This document shows, in pieces, positions 44,249-53,001 of a stretch of 64,000 nucleotides of DNA. Under the pieces are notes generated by a model. That model made no database searches. It saw only the letters and a program-made list of their open reading frames with translations, and was not told where the DNA came from. The stretch covers positions 62,001 to 126,000 of the forward strand of contig NZ_CP029357.1 in the NCBI RefSeq assembly GCF_003130795.1, in the 5' to 3' direction. Both the position numbers and the translations under genes were made by a program. Position 1 is the stretch's first letter; the number at the start of each line of letters is the position of its first letter. The stretch is from Azospirillum thermophilum (lineage in GTDB: Bacteria > Pseudomonadota > Alphaproteobacteria > Azospirillales > Azospirillaceae).

Positions 44249-44676
44249 CGCGACTTTCCCCCACTCCGGTGGCGCCGGCCTTCGAAAAGCCGGCTGCTTC
44301 TTTTGACTTGCAGATTCTCTACTGTTTAGATACTAAATGTCCGACTGTTCCGGCCTGCGCAAACATTACAGAAATATGACAGTAATGTTACGGCTTCCGG
44401 TGATGGTAACTCCGGGCGTTGTGGTGGTCTTGAGCCTCGGGTCTGCTTCCCCGTATGGCCCGCTCCTCTCCGCAGGGCGGATGAGTTCATCAATATCTAC
44501 CAGTTTTTGCATAAAATGAAGATCTTCAACCGGCCATAACGCGGTCCGGCGCGTCCGGGGCGGGCCGCCCCGCCTATGTCCTTCGCCCCTCCCCCCGCCC
44601 GGAGGCCGAAGCCCCACTAAACTCATGGGACAATTGACCGGCGCGCCCGGAGGGGGTAAGGGGCCTGCATCGGGTC
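44249..44676. other. Divergent region between the chemoreceptor and histidine kinase genes
   Basis: This 428-bp region has AT-rich stretches at 44300-44400 and 44480-44530. It contains an 8-bp-arm inverted repeat at 44362-44389 and TTTAG-ATA-CTAAA at 44325-44337. No gene is supported. Promoters for both flanking genes should lie here. Confidence 0.5.
44362..44389. promoter_or_regulatory. Inverted repeat AACATTAC-N12-GTAATGTT
   Basis: Perfect 8-bp arms at 44362-44369 and 44382-44389, in an AT-rich patch between two divergent signalling genes. The size and symmetry fit a dimeric regulator site. The regulator is unknown. Confidence 0.4.
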
Positions 44677-46344
44677 GTGACGCGGAGTGTCGTCGTGGGG
44701 AATGATCTGCCCGCCGCAAATCCTGCGGAGCCGATCTCGGTGGAGCGGCGGTTCCAGCTGCTGGTCGACAGCGTGAAGGACTACGCGATCTACCTGCTCG
44801 ACCCCAACGGGATCGTCAGCAGTTGGAACACCGGCGCGCAGCGATTCAAGGGCTACACGGCGGACGAGATCATCGGCCGGTCCTTCGGCGTCTTCTATAC
44901 CGAGGAGGACCGCCGCGCCGGCCTGCCGCAGCGGGTGCTCGCCACCGCGCTCGCCGAAGGCAAGTTCGAGGCCGAGGGCTGGCGCGTCCGCAAGGACGGC
45001 AGCCGCTTCTGGGCCAGCGTCCTGCTGGAGCCCATCCGCGACGAGCAGGGGCGGCTGCTCGGCTTCGCCAAGGTGACGCGCGACGTCACCGAACGCCGGC
45101 AGGCGCAGAAGGCGCTGGAGGAGGCGCGCGAGGCCCTGTTCCAGTCGCAGAAGATGGAGGCGGTCGGCCAGCTCACCGGCGGGGTGGCGCACGACTTCAA
45201 CAACCTGCTGCAGGCCATCATCGGCAGCCTGGAGATGATCGAGCGGCGGCTGGAGGAGGGGCGGACCGACGTGCAGCCCTTCATCGCCGCCACCCGCACC
45301 GCCGCCGACCGGGCGGCGGCCCTGACGCAGCGGCTGCTCGCCTTCTCGCGGCGCCAGCCGCTCGCGCCGCGGCGCGTCGACCTCAACTCGCTGGTCACCG
45401 GCATGCGCGACCTGATCCGCCAGTCGGTCGGCGCCGCCGTCCAGGTCGAACTGCGGCTCGCCCGCGACCTCTGGACCACCTGGGCCGACCCCAACCAGGT
45501 GGAGAACGCGCTGTTGAACCTGGCGATCAATGCCCGCGACGCCATGCCCGACGGCGGCCGGCTGATCGTCAGGACCACCAACGGCAAACTCGACGAGGAG
45601 GCGGTCGCCCATGAGCCGGGGCTGGTCGCCGGCGACTATGTCGTGCTGTCGGTGGCCGACACCGGGGTCGGCATGACGCCGGAGGTGGCGGACCGCGCCT
45701 TCGAGCCCTTCTTCACCACCAAGCCGGTGGGGCAGGGGACCGGGCTGGGGCTCAGCCAGCTCTACGGCTTCGCCCGCCAGTCGGGCGGCGACGTGCGGAT
45801 CGACAGCGCGCCCGGCCGGGGCACCACCGTCACGCTCTACCTGCCGCGCTGCGTCGGCGCGGCCGATCCGGTGCCGGTCCCGCAGAAGCCGGTTGTGCCG
45901 GAACCGCAGGCAGGCCGGGGGACGATCCTGGTGGTGGAGGACGAGGCGCTCGTCCGCATGCTGCTGGTCGAGGCGCTGGAGGAGCAGGGCTACACCGTCC
46001 TGCAGGCGGAGGACGGCAGCGCCGCCGCCACGGTGCTCGCCGGTTCGCGGCGCGTCGACCTGCTGGCGACCGACGTCGGGCTGCCGGGCATCAACGGCCG
46101 CCAGCTCGCCCAGATGGCCCGCTCCCTGCGGCCGGAGCTGAAGGTCCTGTTCCTCACCGGCTACGCCTACGGCGCGTCGCTCGACAAGGAGCCGCTCGGT
46201 CCCGGCACCCAGCTCCTGTCGAAGCCGGTGGCGATCGACGTCTTCCTCGCCAAGGTGCGGACGATGCTGACGCCGGCGGGGGGCGGCCTTCCCCTGGCCG
46301 CCCCCCTGTCCGGGGCTCCGGACGACCCGCCGCCCGTCTTCTGA
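44677..46344 (+). CDS. PAS-domain hybrid histidine kinase with receiver domain
   Basis: A 555-residue soluble sensor kinase. It has a PAS domain (about residues 25-145, with SSWNTGAQRFKGYTADEIIG), an H-box GGVAHDFNNLLQAI, an ATPase domain with NLAINARDAMPDGG and GTGLGLSQLYG, and a receiver domain starting TILVVEDEALVR with the phospho-Asp in ATDVGLPG. No membrane segment is seen. The GTG at 44677 is a provisional start; the PAS begins about 20 residues later. No partner regulator is adjacent. Confidence 0.88.
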   Translation: MTRSVVVGNDLPAANPAEPISVERRFQLLVDSVKDYAIYLLDPNGIVSSWNTGAQRFKGYTADEIIGRSFGVFYTEEDRRAGLPQRVLATALAEGKFEAEGWRVRKDGSRFWASVLLEPIRDEQGRLLGFAKVTRDVTERRQAQKALEEAREALFQSQKMEAVGQLTGGVAHDFNNLLQAIIGSLEMIERRLEEGRTDVQPFIAATRTAADRAAALTQRLLAFSRRQPLAPRRVDLNSLVTGMRDLIRQSVGAAVQVELRLARDLWTTWADPNQVENALLNLAINARDAMPDGGRLIVRTTNGKLDEEAVAHEPGLVAGDYVVLSVADTGVGMTPEVADRAFEPFFTTKPVGQGTGLGLSQLYGFARQSGGDVRIDSAPGRGTTVTLYLPRCVGAADPVPVPQKPVVPEPQAGRGTILVVEDEALVRMLLVEALEEQGYTVLQAEDGSAAATVLAGSRRVDLLATDVGLPGINGRQLAQMARSLRPELKVLFLTGYAYGASLDKEPLGPGTQLLSKPVAIDVFLAKVRTMLTPAGGGLPLAAPLSGAPDDPPPVF

Positions 46345-46369
46345 GCGGCCGGCCCCCGGGAAATCCGCC

Positions 46370-47647
46370 TCACATCAGCGCGTTCGGCAGGAACAGCACC
46401 AGCCCCGGCCACAGCGTCAGCAGGGCGACCAGCGCCAGCACCGTGCCGACGAAGGGCAGGGACTCGACGATGTACTCCTCGACCGGGCAGTCCAGCAGGC
46501 TGCACACCGTGTACATCGCCACCCCCACCGGCGGCGTCATCGAGCCGAGCGTGACGATGGTCATCATCAGGATGCCGAAATGCACGGGATCGACGCCCAG
46601 CGGCGCGACGATCGGCAGGAAGATCGGCGTCAGCAGCAGGACCAGCACCGTGCTCTCGACGAACAGACCGGCCAGGAACAGGAAGATCAGGATCAGCGCC
46701 ACCACCAGCACCGGCTCGCGCGTCAGGTCGGCCAGGGCCGCCGCGATGCTCTGGGGCGCCTGCTCGAACACGATGGCATAGCCGACCATGCCGGAGAACA
46801 GGATGATCAGCATGATCAGCCCGGTGTCGGTCACCGCCTCGGTCAGCGCCTCCAGCACGCTGCCCAGCGTCAGCTCGCGGTGGAGGAAGAAGCCGACCAG
46901 CGCCGCGTAGACCACGGCGAAGGCGCCGACCTCCGACGGGGTGAACAGCCCGCCGCGGATCGCCACCAGCAGCGCCACGGGGAACAGCAGCGCCCATTTG
47001 GCGTCGACCACCGCCGCCCACACCGCCTTCGCCGTCGGCCGCTCGACCGATCCGGCGCGGTAGCCGCGGCGCCGCGCGATGAACCAGGTCGTCAGCATCA
47101 GGCCGGTCATCATCAGCAGGCCCGGAATGACGCCGGCCAGGAACAGCCGGCCGATCGACACGTTGCCGACGAAGCCGTAGAGGATCAGCCCCAGGCTCGG
47201 CGGGATCGTCGCGGTGATCAGCGAGCCGACCGCGATGACCGAGCAGGTGAAGCCGCGGGAATAGCCGGCGCGGATCAGCCCCGGCCCCAGGATGCGCGCC
47301 TCCATGGCGGCGTCCGCCACCGCGGAGCCCGACACGCCGCCCATCAGGGTCGACAGCACGATGCACACCTGCGCCAGCCCGCCGGCCATCCACGACACCA
47401 GCACGTTGGAGCAGGCGATCAGCCGGTGGGTGATGCCCGTGCGGTTCATCATGTGCCCGGCCAGCACGAAGAAGGGCACCGCCAGCAGCGGGAAGCTCTG
47501 CGAGGCGGAGGCCACCTGCTGCACCCCGATCGACATCGGGATGAACTCCCCGGTGGCGAAGAAGGTGAAGCCGGCGATGCCGATGGCGAAGGCGATGGGA
47601 ACGCCGAGCGCCATCAGCGCGAAGAATGCGACGGCAAGCAGGGTCAT
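46370..47647 (-). CDS. TRAP transporter large permease (DctM family), second system
   Basis: A 425-residue membrane protein with about twelve helices and DctM motifs GGVSGSAVADAAMEA, TIPPSLGLILYGF and MTPPVGVAMYTVCS. Its ATG overlaps the stop of the small-permease gene (ATGA). It belongs to a complete TRAP importer (dctP-dctQ-dctM on the minus strand) divergent from a GntR regulator. An operator shared with uxuB suggests a hexuronate substrate. Confidence 0.9.
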   Translation of the reverse strand: MTLLAVAFFALMALGVPIAFAIGIAGFTFFATGEFIPMSIGVQQVASASQSFPLLAVPFFVLAGHMMNRTGITHRLIACSNVLVSWMAGGLAQVCIVLSTLMGGVSGSAVADAAMEARILGPGLIRAGYSRGFTCSVIAVGSLITATIPPSLGLILYGFVGNVSIGRLFLAGVIPGLLMMTGLMLTTWFIARRRGYRAGSVERPTAKAVWAAVVDAKWALLFPVALLVAIRGGLFTPSEVGAFAVVYAALVGFFLHRELTLGSVLEALTEAVTDTGLIMLIILFSGMVGYAIVFEQAPQSIAAALADLTREPVLVVALILIFLFLAGLFVESTVLVLLLTPIFLPIVAPLGVDPVHFGILMMTIVTLGSMTPPVGVAMYTVCSLLDCPVEEYIVESLPFVGTVLALVALLTLWPGLVLFLPNALM

Positions 47648-48150
47648 GGCACGGCCTCCTCGGCCCGCGGGGCGACGAAGATCGGCTGCGGCGTGCGGCG
47701 CAGCCGGCCGATGGCCGCCTTCAACTGGCCGACCAGCGTGATCGCCAGCAGCAGGCAGCCCACCGGGACGGCGGCGGTGACGAAGCCGTAGCTGATGCCG
47801 CTGTCGCCGAACTGCCGCTCCAGGTTCATCATGGTGAGCTGGTAGCCCAGCACCGCCATGGTCAGCAGGAAGGCCAGCACGACCAGCGCCAGCACGATGT
47901 CCAGCAGGGCGCGCGGGCGCGGCGGCAGCCGCTTCACCAGATAGTCGATGCCGATATGGGCGTGCTTGCGCAGCGCCATGTCGGCGCCGAGGAAGCTGAC
48001 CCAGGCGAACAGGAGCTGCGCCACGTCCACCGACCAGACCAGCGGGTGGCCGAACCACCGCGCGATGCCGGCGGCGAAGACCAGCAGGACGACGACGGCC
48101 AGCAGCAGCATCGCCAGCGCCGCCTCAGCCTTGACGTAAAGGGTTTTCAT
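47644..48150 (-). CDS. TRAP transporter small permease (DctQ family), second system
   Basis: A 168-residue protein with four predicted helices and the DctQ pattern VFAAGIARWFGHPLVWSVDVAQ, then HIGIDYLVKRLP. It lies 44 bp after the binding-protein gene and overlaps dctM by four bases. Confidence 0.86.
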   Translation of the reverse strand: MKTLYVKAEAALAMLLLAVVVLLVFAAGIARWFGHPLVWSVDVAQLLFAWVSFLGADMALRKHAHIGIDYLVKRLPPRPRALLDIVLALVVLAFLLTMAVLGYQLTMMNLERQFGDSGISYGFVTAAVPVGCLLLAITLVGQLKAAIGRLRRTPQPIFVAPRAEEAVP

Positions 48151-48194
48151 CGCGAAGGGTGCTCCGCTTCCGAAACGGGGGAGGTGCCGCGCGC

Positions 48195-49181
48195 CTACCG
48201 GCGGACCAGCGCCTCCACCTCCTTGTGCAGGTCGGCGTAGCCCAGCTTCTCGTAGACCGGGGCGGTCGCCTGGCGGAAGGGCGTCACGTCGATCTCGACG
48301 ATCTGCATGCCCTTGGCCTTCATCTGGTTCTCGAACTCGACCAGCGAGGCCTCGGTCCCGCGCGACGCGCTGTCGCCGGCCTTCAGGGCCTCCTCGCGCA
48401 GGATCTGGCGGTACTCGGCCGGCAGCTTGTCGAACCAGGCGGCGCTGGTGACGATGCCGGTGATCAGGTTGATGTGGCCGGTCTTGGTCAGGTACTTGGT
48501 GACCTCGTAGAGCCGGGCGCCATAGCTGGCGGGATCCTGCGCTTCCGCCCCGTCGATCACCTGCTGCTGCAGGGCGGTGTAGACCTCCGACCAGGGCAGC
48601 GGCGTCGGGGTGGCGCCCATGGCGCGGATCGTCTCCATCCACACCGGCGCGCCGGGGGTGCGCATCCGCACGCCGGCCAGGTCGGCGGGCTGCTTCACCG
48701 GCTTGTTGGTCAGCAGGTGCCGTTCGCCCTGCCACCAGTTGAAGGACAGGACCTGGTGGCCGGACGCCTTGCGCAGCTTCTCCGACCAGCCCTCGAACAG
48801 CGGCGAGGTCACCACCTTGCGGATGCCGTCGTAGCCCTCGGCGACGTAGGGCGCGCCCAGCACGCCGAACTCCTTGACGAACACGGCCAGCCGGCCGCCG
48901 TCGACCACCACGGCGACGGGGGCGCCGGCACGGGCCTGCTCCAGCAGGTCCTCGTCCTTGCCGAGCTGCGAGGCCGGGAACAGCCGGACCGCGACCTTGC
49001 CGGCGGTGCGCTTCTCGACAGCCGCCTTGAACTCCTCCAGCCCCTTGTAGAGCGGGTCCTGCTGGACGAGCGCGGTATTGATGCTCAGGGTGTAGTCGGC
49101 GGCCTGCACGGCCCCCGCGACACAGGACAGCAGCGCGCCGAACAGCGCGGTGCGCACGGCCTTCGCCATGATGGTCTTCAC
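48195..49181 (-). CDS. TRAP substrate-binding protein (DctP family), second system
   Basis: A periplasmic binding protein of about 328 residues with a signal peptide ending near GAVQAAD. DctP features include LFPASQLGKDEDLLEQARAG, GVRMRTPGAPVW and QQQVIDGAEA. The GTG at 49181 is preferred because GGAGG lies 7 bases upstream; an ATG four codons later has poor spacing. It is less similar to the two DctP proteins at 14-17 kb than those are to each other. Confidence 0.88.
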   Translation of the reverse strand: MKTIMAKAVRTALFGALLSCVAGAVQAADYTLSINTALVQQDPLYKGLEEFKAAVEKRTAGKVAVRLFPASQLGKDEDLLEQARAGAPVAVVVDGGRLAVFVKEFGVLGAPYVAEGYDGIRKVVTSPLFEGWSEKLRKASGHQVLSFNWWQGERHLLTNKPVKQPADLAGVRMRTPGAPVWMETIRAMGATPTPLPWSEVYTALQQQVIDGAEAQDPASYGARLYEVTKYLTKTGHINLITGIVTSAAWFDKLPAEYRQILREEALKAGDSASRGTEASLVEFENQMKAKGMQIVEIDVTPFRQATAPVYEKLGYADLHKEVEALVRR

Positions 49182-49485
49182 GTCCTTCCTCCCACTCGTG
49201 TTGATCGGCCGATGAAGCCGTCCGGCTTTGTCCCGTTCCGTCGTCCCCTGGACCGTCCTGTCCTGATCCGCCGCTCCCGGCCGGTCCCCGCGGCTCCGGC
49301 TGGCGGAGACTCTGCGGGTGCCGGCAACCGGCAGCCGGGACGACCAGCCGCCCGAGGCTTGATCGCTGACTGGTATGGTAGTATGCTTGTTTCGGGTTGG
49401 CAATAGCGTTTCGCGCCAAACATGCGACAAGGGGCGGGCCTTTGGCGTATGGTCGGCCCGGACGTTCGCAGGGAGGATCGGGCGC
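49182..49485. other. Divergent control region between the TRAP operon and the GntR gene
   Basis: This 304-bp region carries the operator-like 13-mer at 49373-49385. Apart from that and the two ribosome-binding sites nothing is recognised. Confidence 0.5.
49373..49385. promoter_or_regulatory. Operator-like site E (GTATGGTAGTATG)
   Basis: This 13-mer recurs exactly at 56747-56759 before uxuB. It resembles the TATACTAGTATA palindromes (TATGGTAGTAT against TATACTAGTAT). It lies between the TRAP operon and the GntR gene and is a good candidate for that regulator's site. Confidence 0.55.
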
Positions 49486-50250
49486 GTGGCGGTATTGAGC
49501 AGGATCGATGCGGATTCGGCGGAGCCGATCGCGCGGCGCGTCTTCCGCGTTCTGCGCGCGGCCATCGTGTCGATGCAGTTCCGTCCGGGCCAGGCGCTGT
49601 CGGAGCAGGAGATCGCCGACCAGCTCGGCGTCAGCCGCCAGCCGGTGCGCGAGGCCTTCATCAAGCTCAGCGAGGCCGGGCTGCTGACCATCCGGCCGCA
49701 GCGCGGCACCTTCGTCGTCAAGATTTCGGTGAAGCAGGTGCTCGACGCCCGCTTCGTGCGCGAGGCGGTGGAGCTGGCGGTGGTCCGCAAATCCTGCGAG
49801 ACGATCACCCCCGCCGGCATCGCGACCCTGCGCGGCCTGATCGCCGCCCAGCGTGAAACCGCGGAGGATCCGGCCCCCGACCGCTTCCTCGAACTGGACG
49901 AGGCCTTCCACCGCGCCATCGCCGACGCCGCCGACTGCGACTATGCCTGGCGCATCGTGGAGGAGACGAAGGCCCAGATGGACCGCGTCCGCTATCTCAG
50001 CCTGCCCCACGCGACGCCGCTGAAGCGGCTGATCGCGCAGCACGAGGCGGTGGCCGAAGCCATCGCCGCCCGCGACCCCGCCAGGGCGGAGGCGGCCATG
50101 GGCCTTCACCTGCGCGAGATCCTGACCTCCCTGCCGGAGCTGGCGACCAGGTTCCCCGACCTCTTCCACGACGACGGCACCGCCGCCCCGGCGGCGGCCC
50201 CGGCCCGCCCGGCATCCCGCGGCCGGTCCGGCGGCCGCAGGGTGGCGTGA
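49486..50250 (+). CDS. GntR-family (FadR subfamily, FCD domain) regulator, UxuR-like
   Basis: A 254-residue regulator. The winged helix has EQEIADQLGVSRQPVREAFIKL, and the C-terminal FCD domain has the metal-ligand pattern LDEAFHRAIADAA with later His residues (AQHEAV and LHLREI). FCD-type GntR proteins sense sugar acids and other carboxylates. The GTG start at 49486 follows GGGAGG; the earlier ATG at 49375 lies inside the operator-like site and is unlikely. Divergence from a TRAP operon and the site shared with uxuB point to hexuronate control. The C-terminal 25 residues are Ala/Arg-rich. Confidence 0.87.
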   Translation: MAVLSRIDADSAEPIARRVFRVLRAAIVSMQFRPGQALSEQEIADQLGVSRQPVREAFIKLSEAGLLTIRPQRGTFVVKISVKQVLDARFVREAVELAVVRKSCETITPAGIATLRGLIAAQRETAEDPAPDRFLELDEAFHRAIADAADCDYAWRIVEETKAQMDRVRYLSLPHATPLKRLIAQHEAVAEAIAARDPARAEAAMGLHLREILTSLPELATRFPDLFHDDGTAAPAAAPARPASRGRSGGRRVA

Positions 50251-50263
50251 GCCGGGGGCTCCC

Positions 50264-51265
50264 TCAGTCCCGCTGCCGGAGGCCGCGGCCCGGCAGGCGG
50301 CCGCGCTCGTGCGGGCGGTCGAAATCGACGGACGGCCCCTTCGCCACGATCCGCGTCGGGTTGATCGCCGCGATTCCGTAATAGCCGGCCTTGATGTGGT
50401 CGATCCGCACCGTCTCGCGGATGCCCGGCCACTGGTAGAGCTCCCGCAGATAGTTGGACAGGTGCGGGTAGTCCTCGATGCGCCGCAGGTTGCACTTGAA
50501 GGCGCCGTGATAGGCGACGTCGAAGCGCACCAGCGTCACGAACAGCCGCCAGTCGGCCTCGGTCAGATGTTCGCCCGCCAGATAGCGGCAGGCCGACAGC
50601 CTCTCCTCCACCCGGTCGAGCGCCGCGAACAGCCGGTCGAAGGCCTCCTCGTAGCTCGCCTGCGACTTGGCGAAGCCGCAGCGGTAGACGCCGTTGTTGA
50701 CGTCGGCATAGATCAGGTCGTTCCAGCGGTCGATCTCGTCCCGCAGCGGCTCGGGATAGAGGTCCAGCCGGTTGCCGGTCAGCGGATCGAAGGCGTCGTT
50801 GAAGATGCGGATGATGTCCGCCGACTCGTTGTTGACGATGCGCCCCTCCTTGCGGTCCCACAGGACGGGCACCGACACCTTGCCGGTATAGGCGGGGTCG
50901 CTGGCGGTGTAGAGCTGGTGGTGGTGGCGGATGCGGCCGACCCGCCCGCCGGCGTCCTGCTCCTCGGCATAGGTCCAGCCGTCCTCGCCGATCACCGGCT
51001 CCGCCACCGACAGGCCGACGATCCCCTCCAGGTCCTTCAGCTTGCGGACGATCAGGGTGCGCGAGGCCCAGGGGCAGAGGTAGGAGACGAACAGGTGATA
51101 ACGCCCGGCCTCCGCCGGCAGGGTGGGGCGGCCGGCGGCGTCGGGGCGGCCGTCGGGCGTGATGCGGTCGCGAAAGCGCGTCGGTTCCCGGTGGAAGGCG
51201 CCGTCCCGGATCTCGCCGGCGGCGACGTCGCCCTTGACCCAGATGCCGTTGACGAGCTGCGGCAT
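50264..51265 (-). CDS. Glutathionyl-hydroquinone reductase (Xi-class GST, YqjG/EcfG4-type)
   Basis: A 333-residue cytosolic enzyme with the catalytic Cys64 in SYLCPWASRT and the family block DKKEGRIVNNES-like DRKEGRIVNNESADI. These are hallmarks of glutathionyl-hydroquinone reductases, which remove glutathione from conjugated quinols. The C-terminal region with DHIKAGYYGI fits the family. It is convergent with the GntR gene, 13 bp apart. Confidence 0.9.
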   Translation of the reverse strand: MPQLVNGIWVKGDVAAGEIRDGAFHREPTRFRDRITPDGRPDAAGRPTLPAEAGRYHLFVSYLCPWASRTLIVRKLKDLEGIVGLSVAEPVIGEDGWTYAEEQDAGGRVGRIRHHHQLYTASDPAYTGKVSVPVLWDRKEGRIVNNESADIIRIFNDAFDPLTGNRLDLYPEPLRDEIDRWNDLIYADVNNGVYRCGFAKSQASYEEAFDRLFAALDRVEERLSACRYLAGEHLTEADWRLFVTLVRFDVAYHGAFKCNLRRIEDYPHLSNYLRELYQWPGIRETVRIDHIKAGYYGIAAINPTRIVAKGPSVDFDRPHERGRLPGRGLRQRD

Positions 51266-51290
51266 GTCGCCTCCTGACGCGCTGGCGGAG

Positions 51291-51326
51291 ATGTACGGAC
51301 GGATGTACGGACGGATGTACGGACGG
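51291..51326. repeat. Three tandem copies of ATGTACGGACGG, followed by a G10 run and hairpin
   Basis: The 12-bp unit is repeated exactly three times. It runs into ten G residues (51325-51334) and an 8-bp GC hairpin (51331-51338 with 51343-51350). It is intergenic, just upstream of the hydroquinone reductase gene. Slippage-prone DNA is the simplest explanation. Confidence 0.7.
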
Positions 51327-51401
51327 GGGGGGGGCCGGCGGACCGGCCCCCTTCCGGGAAAGCGTAACAGGGGACGGACGCTCCCGTCCCCCGGTGCCGG
51401 G

Positions 51402-51995
51402 TCAGGACTTCACCGCCTCGGCCTCGATCAGCAGCTGGATCTCGTCGCCGATGGCCGGCACGCCGTACTTCATGCCGAAGTCGCTGCGCTTGATCGTGCC
51501 GCGGGCGGAGAAGCCGGCGGTCTCCAGCTTGCTGGCCGGGCTGACGCCGTCCTTGTTGAAGGTCACGTCCAGCACCACCGGCTTGGTGACGCCCAGCATG
51601 GTGAAGTCGCCATGCAGCTTGCCGGTGCGCTCGCCGGTCTTCTCGATCCTCGTGCTCTTGAAGGTCATCTTCGGGAACTCCTTCGCATTGAAGAAGTCCG
51701 GGGAGCGCAGGTGCTCGTCGCGCTTGGCGTGGTTGGTGTCGACGCTGGCGGTGTCGATCGCGACGCTGACGCTGCTCTTCTCCACGGCGTCCTTGTCGAA
51801 GGTGACGTCGCCCGCGGCGCTGTTGAAGCGGCCGATCAGCTTGGAGAAGCCCAGATGGTCCACGATGAACGCCACGCTCAGGTGCGCCGGGTCGATCTTG
51901 TAGCTGACCGGGGCGGCCATGGCAGGCCGGGCGGCTGGCGCGGCGGCGGCCAGCGTCGTGGTGGCGAGCAGGGCGGCGAACAGCATCTTCTTCAT
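51402..51995 (-). CDS. YceI-family periplasmic lipid-binding protein
   Basis: A 197-residue protein with a signal peptide (cleavage near PAMAAP) and a YceI beta-barrel: YKIDPAHLSVAFIVDHLGFSK, DEHLRSPDFFNAKEFPKM and GDFTMLGVTKPVVLDV. YceI proteins bind isoprenoid-type lipids in a lipocalin-like pocket; the role is unclear. It follows the membrane-protein gene by 35 bp on the same strand. Confidence 0.9.
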   Translation of the reverse strand: MKKMLFAALLATTTLAAAAPAARPAMAAPVSYKIDPAHLSVAFIVDHLGFSKLIGRFNSAAGDVTFDKDAVEKSSVSVAIDTASVDTNHAKRDEHLRSPDFFNAKEFPKMTFKSTRIEKTGERTGKLHGDFTMLGVTKPVVLDVTFNKDGVSPASKLETAGFSARGTIKRSDFGMKYGVPAIGDEIQLLIEAEAVKS

Positions 51996-52030
51996 TTGGT
52001 CAAAGGCTCCGGTGGAAGGATGGTTGCGGA

Positions 52031-52906
52031 TCAGTAGGGCGAGGCCTCGCCGCCGCTCAGCGCATAGGCGGCGCCGATGGCGGCGAGGGCGGGAAGGACG
52101 GCGGCGGCGGTCACGATCGCCGTGGCCGCCGCCCGGCCGGCGCCGGTCTCCGGCAGGGGCAGCCGGCGGCGCAGGCGGTCGGCGAACAGCGCCGGCAGGA
52201 CCAGCAGCAGGACCGCGGCCTGCGTCTGGGTGAACAGGGCCAGCACGCCGGCCAGCAGCACGGCGATGCCCGAGGCGGCGCGGCCGGCCGCACCCCAGCC
52301 GTGACGCTCGACCGGCCAGTTCCACAGCAGGAACCCGCCGGCGGCGGCGGCCAGCGCCAGCGCCATCTGCGCGATCGAGGCGGAGGAGCCGATCAGCGCC
52401 GTGCCGCCCACCGCCAGCGCCAACGCCAGCAGCACCGCGGCCCCGCCCGTCGCCGACCCACGCTCCCCTTCGCCGCGCGGGGCGGCGGGGGCCAGCGCGA
52501 TCCAGCCGCCGGCCGCGATCAGCAGCAGCAGCGTGACCAGGGCGGGGATGGAGTCGAGGGCGGGCAGCGCGATCCACAGCAGCGCGGCGGCGAGCCAGGC
52601 GGCGAGGCCGATTCCCGCGGTCCGTCCCGTCACGCCGGCCAGGTCGGCCGCCACGCCGATCAGCAGCCCGGCGGCCGAGGCCCAGAACAGCTTGCCCATG
52701 CTGGAGGGCGGCGGCAGGGCAGGCAGCCCGACGACGAGGACGAAGACGATCAGGAAGGTGGCGGCGACGCCGGCCGCCGCCAGCGGGCGGGCCAGCCCGT
52801 GCAGCAGGCCCACCGCCAGCAGGCCGACCAGCAGCGGCAGGATGCTCGACTGGACGAAGGGATCATGCAGCAGGTCGGGCAGCAGGTCGGGCAGCAGGTC
52901 GGTCAT
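52031..52906 (-). CDS. Integral membrane protein of unknown function
   Basis: A 291-residue protein with about nine to ten hydrophobic segments and no recognised family motif. The N-terminus contains DLLPDLLPDLL, encoded by a short tandem DNA repeat (52868-52900). It is very rich in Ala, Leu and Gly. It is divergent from a LysR gene 95 bp away and may be co-transcribed with yceI. Confidence 0.65.
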   Translation of the reverse strand: MTDLLPDLLPDLLHDPFVQSSILPLLVGLLAVGLLHGLARPLAAAGVAATFLIVFVLVVGLPALPPPSSMGKLFWASAAGLLIGVAADLAGVTGRTAGIGLAAWLAAALLWIALPALDSIPALVTLLLLIAAGGWIALAPAAPRGEGERGSATGGAAVLLALALAVGGTALIGSSASIAQMALALAAAAGGFLLWNWPVERHGWGAAGRAASGIAVLLAGVLALFTQTQAAVLLLVLPALFADRLRRRLPLPETGAGRAAATAIVTAAAVLPALAAIGAAYALSGGEASPY

Positions 52907-53001
52907 CGGGACCCCGGACACGAGGAATTGGCTTCCCGACGACCCTAGCCTGTGCTCTGCTGAGCCGAAATTGCCGAGAAATGCAAAAAGGCTCTGCATG
53001 A

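Noticed and set aside
49375..49377. ATG at 49375 as the start of the GntR regulator
   Set aside because: It lies within the operator-like 13-mer, has no ribosome-binding site and would add 37 non-conserved residues. The GTG at 49486 has GGGAGG upstream.
51325..51350. Terminator for the yceI gene
   Set aside because: The hairpin is strong, but it is followed by ten G or C residues, not T, on the relevant strand, and it adjoins a slippage-type repeat.
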